A stretch of 64,000 nt of DNA from Theropithecus gelada. Lineage: Eukaryota > Chordata > Mammalia > Primates > Cercopithecidae. The position numbers and the translations under genes were made by a program. This document shows, piece by piece, positions 60,691-64,000 of the stretch. The stretch lies in NCBI RefSeq assembly GCF_003255815.1, contig NC_037670.1, positions 33,593,489-33,657,488 of the forward strand. Reading direction: 5' to 3'. Below the pieces are notes generated by a model. It had not been told where the DNA came from and did no database searches. It worked only from the letters and a program-made list of their open reading frames with translations. The number at the start of each line of letters is the position of its first letter. The stretch's first letter is position 1.

Positions 60691-61686
60691 TAGTCTCATG
60701 GAGATGTATTTCCATTTCACTGACAACCAATGATGTTGAACACCTTGTTACCTTTTCATGTATTTATTGGCCATTCCTATATTTTCTTTTGTGCAGTATC
60801 TATTGAGTCTTTGCCTATGTATTACTGCCTGTTTATACTTTTATTCTTGATTTTTAAGAGTTCTTTATGTATTCTGGATTCAGGATGCACATGCTTGCAC
60901 ATACACATGTACACACACACAGAGAGCAAGAGAGATATTTTATTCTTGTTTATTCTACCTTTTAATTATCTTAGTGATGTATTGTTCTTAGTGATGATAA
61001 GTGAAGTCCCACTTATCAGTTTTTCTTTTTATAGGTAGTGTTTGTGTCCTAGCCTAAAAATCGATGGCAGTGGCAAGAGCACAAAGACATTCTCCTATGC
61101 TTCTGGAAGTTTAACATTTTAGCTTTTACACTGAGGTCTACTTCCCATCTTAAAAAATGTTGTGGATGGTGCGAGGCAGAGGTCAGGGTTAATTTATTTT
61201 CCCATGCAGATGTACAGATGTTCCACATCATTTGTTGAAATTGTTCTTTTCCCATTGATTTACTTTGGCACTTTGCCAAAAATTGATTACCATGTAACTG
61301 TGGAACAACTTCTAGATCCTATTTTTTTTCTTGGATCTAGTTGTCTCTCCTTTTACAAATGCCATATTGTCTCAATTATAGAAACTTTAGAGTATACCTT
61401 GAAATCAGGTGTGTGAATTCTCTAATAAAATTTTTTTTCAGAATATGTACATTCTGGGTCTTCAGCAATCCATAAATATATTAGAATTGGCTTCTAGATT
61501 TTTTTTAAGTATGCTGAGATTTTATTTGGAATAGTGTTAAATTTATATTTGGGAGAGAATAGATGTCCTAACAGTCTTGAATCTGCCAATGTATAAACAT
61601 GGTATATTGCAATACTTATTTAAATATATTTTATATTAGATATATTTTACTTATTCTCTGCAACGTTTTTGTAGTTTGTGCTATAC

Positions 61687-61890
61687 TGGAGGTAATAGCC
61701 AGTTCAATAAGGCAAAAATACGTAAATAAATAAAAAAGTGGACAGAAGACTTCATATTGATAGTTGATATGTTCTTTTCTGTAGAAAAATCATAAGAAAA
61801 AATTTTAACTTACTAGAATTAACAAGTGAATTTAATGAAGTCAGAGAATACAAAGCTGATATACAAAAATTGCCTACCACACATTTGGCT
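61687..61890 (+). mobile_element. Inverted 5' piece of the same L1M (twin priming)
   Basis: From 61687 the orientation flips: 'ggaggtaatagccagttcaa' and 'taaggcaaaaatac', then 'gatatacaaaaattgc', are sense ORF2 phrases from just upstream of where the antisense part stops. This is the signature of a 5'-inverted L1 insertion. Confidence 0.75.
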
Positions 61891-62493
61891 GAATTTATTC
61901 TTAATATGGTATGATGGTTGATGGTATTGTAACTGGTATTGTTTTGAAATTTTATTTTTTCAGTTGTCTGTTGCTTTACAGAGAAAATTAGCTCTGTACT
62001 TTTTCACCTGCTATCATCTCATCCTGAATGGAATTGTACCCAAAGTCACCCACCTCACCTCTTTTTTACTCATTACTTGCTTTCGAGAACAGCTCAAAAT
62101 TCATCTCCTGATTGGAACCTTCTCCAATCTTCCTAATAGCTCTATGCTACATGCTTACGAAAATATCCAACATGAGAAATAAATGAATAGGAGTCAGTCA
62201 ATAGGCAACACTTAGTATATACTTAAGTCACATTTAAGATTTGCTATTTGTCATTACTGTAAACTCAGTAAGGAAAAAATGAAGAGAATAAGAGACATTT
62301 AACACTGCCCGTAAGGAAAGTGATAAAGATGTTGGAGAAAGCTGGAATCTGTTTTTAGTTTAAATTTCCACTCTCCTGATTTTTATTAAAATCATGTTAA
62401 CAGGCTCAGTCTTTAAAAAGTATATCATGACTGTCAGTGAATTATAACATTCAACACAGAGTTATACCTTTCTTTAAAAAGTAGAAGTATTTG

Positions 62494-62793
62494 GGCCGGG
62501 CGCCGTGGCTCACACCTGTAATCCCAGCACTTTGGGAGGCTGAGGCGGGTGGATCACGAACTCAGGAGATCGAGACCATCCTGGCCAACACGGTGAAACC
62601 CCGTCTCTACTAAAAATTACAAAAAATTAGCCGGGCGAGGTGGTGGACGCCTGTAGTCCCAGCTACTCGGGAGGCTGAGGCAGGAGAATGGCGTAAACTC
62701 GGGAGGCGGAGCTTGCAGTGAGCCGAGATCGGGTCACTGCACTCCAGCCTGGGCGGCAGAACGAGACTCCACCTCAAAAAAAAAAAAAAAAAA
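62494..62793 (+). mobile_element. AluY with exact duplication
   Basis: Sense, little diverged, flanked by aaagtagaagtatt on both sides (62478-62491 and 62791-62804, the right copy merging with the A-tail). Confidence 0.95.
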
Positions 62794-62852
62794 GTAGAAG
62801 TATTCAGTTGGGAAAAATACAAGTAATTATGAGGAATAAAACTTAGTACCTC

Positions 62853-63135
62853 GGCTGGGCGCGGTGGCTCACGCCTGTAATCCCAGCACTTTGGGAGGCC
62901 GAGGCGGGCGGATCACAAGGTCAGGAGATCGAGACCACAGTGAAACCCCGTCTCTACTAAAAATACAAAAAATTAGCCGGGAGCGGTGGTGGGCGCCTGT
63001 AGTCCCAGCTACTCAGGAGGCTGAGGCAGGAGAATGGCGTGAACCCGGGAGGCGGAGCTTGCAGTGAGCCGAGATCGCGCCACTGCACTCCAGCCTGGGC
63101 GACAGCACGAGACTCCGTCTCAAAAAAAAAAAAAC
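62853..63135 (+). mobile_element. AluY with a 15-bp exact duplication and small internal deletion
   Basis: Flanked by aaaacttagtacctc at 62838-62852 and 63136-63150. About 17 bases are missing where 'gagaccacagtgaaacc' joins. Confidence 0.95.
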
Positions 63136-63683
63136 AAAACTTAGTACCTCAAAGTTTAAGAGATAAATTAATATTTTATACTTATGTATTTCCATAATAA
63201 AGTACTTCACTCACTAGCTTAGTGTTAATCACCAAGCTCTAGTTATACTATCTACTATGCTAAAAACTTAAGCTTTCACTGTATATTAAAGATTATCATT
63301 TTAAAAGGTAATATTTTAAATTTAAACTATAAATTACTTCTTATGAAGATGAAATGCATTTTAAATTGAATGAAATTGCAGCTAAATGACAAAATGTTTA
63401 TAAGTGTTTCAATTAAGAAAAATACAATATAAAAAGAAATATATTTTAATGAAGCAGTATGAATGCTCTTCCAAGAACCATGGAAAACATGTCATTATAT
63501 ATTTGTCCAAACTCATAGAATGCAGAACACTAACAGTGAACCTGAATGTAAACTATGGACTCTGGGTGATATAATGATGTGTCAATCGGGTTTATCGACT
63601 GCAACAAATGCACCACTCTGGTGGGGATGTCAGTAATGGTGGAGGCTATGCATGTGTGGGGTGGGGATACATGGGGAATCTCT

Positions 63684-63965
63684 GGCCGGGCGCGGTGGCT
63701 CAAGCCTGTAATCCCAGCACTTTGGGAGGCCGAGACGGGCGGATCACGAGGTCAGGAGATCGAGACCATCCTGGCTAACACGGTGAAACCCCGTCTCTAC
63801 TAAAAAAATACAAAAAACTAGCCGGGCGAGGTGGCGGGCGCCTGTAGTCCCAGCTACTCGGGAGGCTGAGGCAGGAGAATGGCGTAAGCCCGGGAGGCGG
63901 AGCTTGCAGTGAGCTGAGATCCGGCCACTGCACTCCAGCCTGGGCGACAGAGCGAGACTCCGCCT

Positions 63966-64000
<35 letters not shown>
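63684..64000 (+). mobile_element. Young AluY (AluYR-like), reaching the window end
   Basis: Sense Alu close to the Old World monkey consensus: 'ggtggctcaagcctgtaatc', 'gccgagacgggcggatcacg', 'ctagccgggcgaggtgg', 'gatccggccactgcac'. The A-tail runs to the last base, so its right flank is unseen. Confidence 0.94.

Larger units (their letters stand above)
59705..61686 (-). mobile_element. Second L1M, antisense part, with an Alu pair inserted
   Basis: A second reversed 3' end starts after the first ('tgcacaaattttaagtgtac', 'ttgtttatccattcacctac', 'ccaatgatgttgaacacctt'). It continues into reversed ORF2-like sequence ('ccattgatttactttggcac', 'aacgtttttgtagtttgtgc'). Confidence 0.75.
41250..64000. 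other. Upstream flank of BACH1, no confident gene
   Basis: Every long open frame here overlaps a repeat or lacks recognisable protein features, except the short peptide-like frame at 43345-43580. From memory of the human locus, the next gene upstream of BACH1 on chromosome 21 is MAP3K7CL, well beyond this window. Stretches 41470-42600, 43065-43340, 44630-45850, 46380-47340, 47620-49690, 50410-52530, 54300-55265, 55650-56070 and 61900-62490 have nothing I can assign apart from microsatellites. Unannotated noncoding transcripts, including one divergent from the CpG island, remain possible. Confidence 0.6.

Noticed and set aside
1..64000. A novel multi-gene defence, toxin or metabolic cluster
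   Set aside because: The window is a single vertebrate gene with introns and repeats; no adjacent unknown ORFs of coding quality were found.

Overview
The window is primate nuclear DNA, most probably from an Old World monkey (macaque, baboon or guenon type). It has long introns with GT/AG splice sites, 22 recognisable Alu copies, L1, MIR, MaLR and hAT/Tigger relics, and one CpG island. The youngest Alus (19189-19479, 35403-35697, 63684-64000) carry the substitutions I associate with cercopithecoid AluYR elements, such as 'gatccggccactgcac' and 'ctagccgggcgaggtgg'. The species cannot be fixed from sequence alone.

The only protein-coding gene I can support is BACH1, on the minus strand. BACH1 is the heme-regulated BTB/CNC-bZIP repressor that pairs with small MAF proteins and opposes NRF2. 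Reading right to left: CpG-island promoter and noncoding exon 1 (donor next to 40919); a 23-kb intron 1; exon 2 (17487-17780) with the start codon and first half of the BTB domain; exon 3 (11992-13326) with the rest of the BTB and most of the heme-regulatory Cys-Pro motifs; exon 4 (8706-8912) with the CNC and basic region and the start of the zipper. All three coding junctions are phase 0. The visible exons encode residues 1-592. The final coding exon (rest of the zipper, last CP motif, C-terminal signals, 3'UTR) lies beyond position 1.

Regulatory points visible in the DNA: two upstream ORFs in exon 2 overlap the main AUG; a consensus ARE/MARE (39567-39577) sits about 1.4 kb into the gene, and BACH1 and NRF2 bind this motif class, so it is a feedback site; an AP-1 core lies inside exon 1.

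The right third (about 41.1-64 kb) is the upstream flank. I found no confident gene there. It is a mosaic of ERVL-MaLR LTRs, a MER20, a MER5 split by an Alu, L1M fragments with nested insertions, and a twin-primed (5'-inverted) L1M at 59.7-61.9 kb. A short minus-strand reading frame at 43345-43580 looks protein-like and may be a retropseudogene remnant.

I found no prokaryote-type system, CRISPR array, tRNA or rRNA. The most interesting items are the overlapping uORFs, the intronic ARE, three identical 54-bp tandem copies in intron 1, and the unidentified peptide-like frame.
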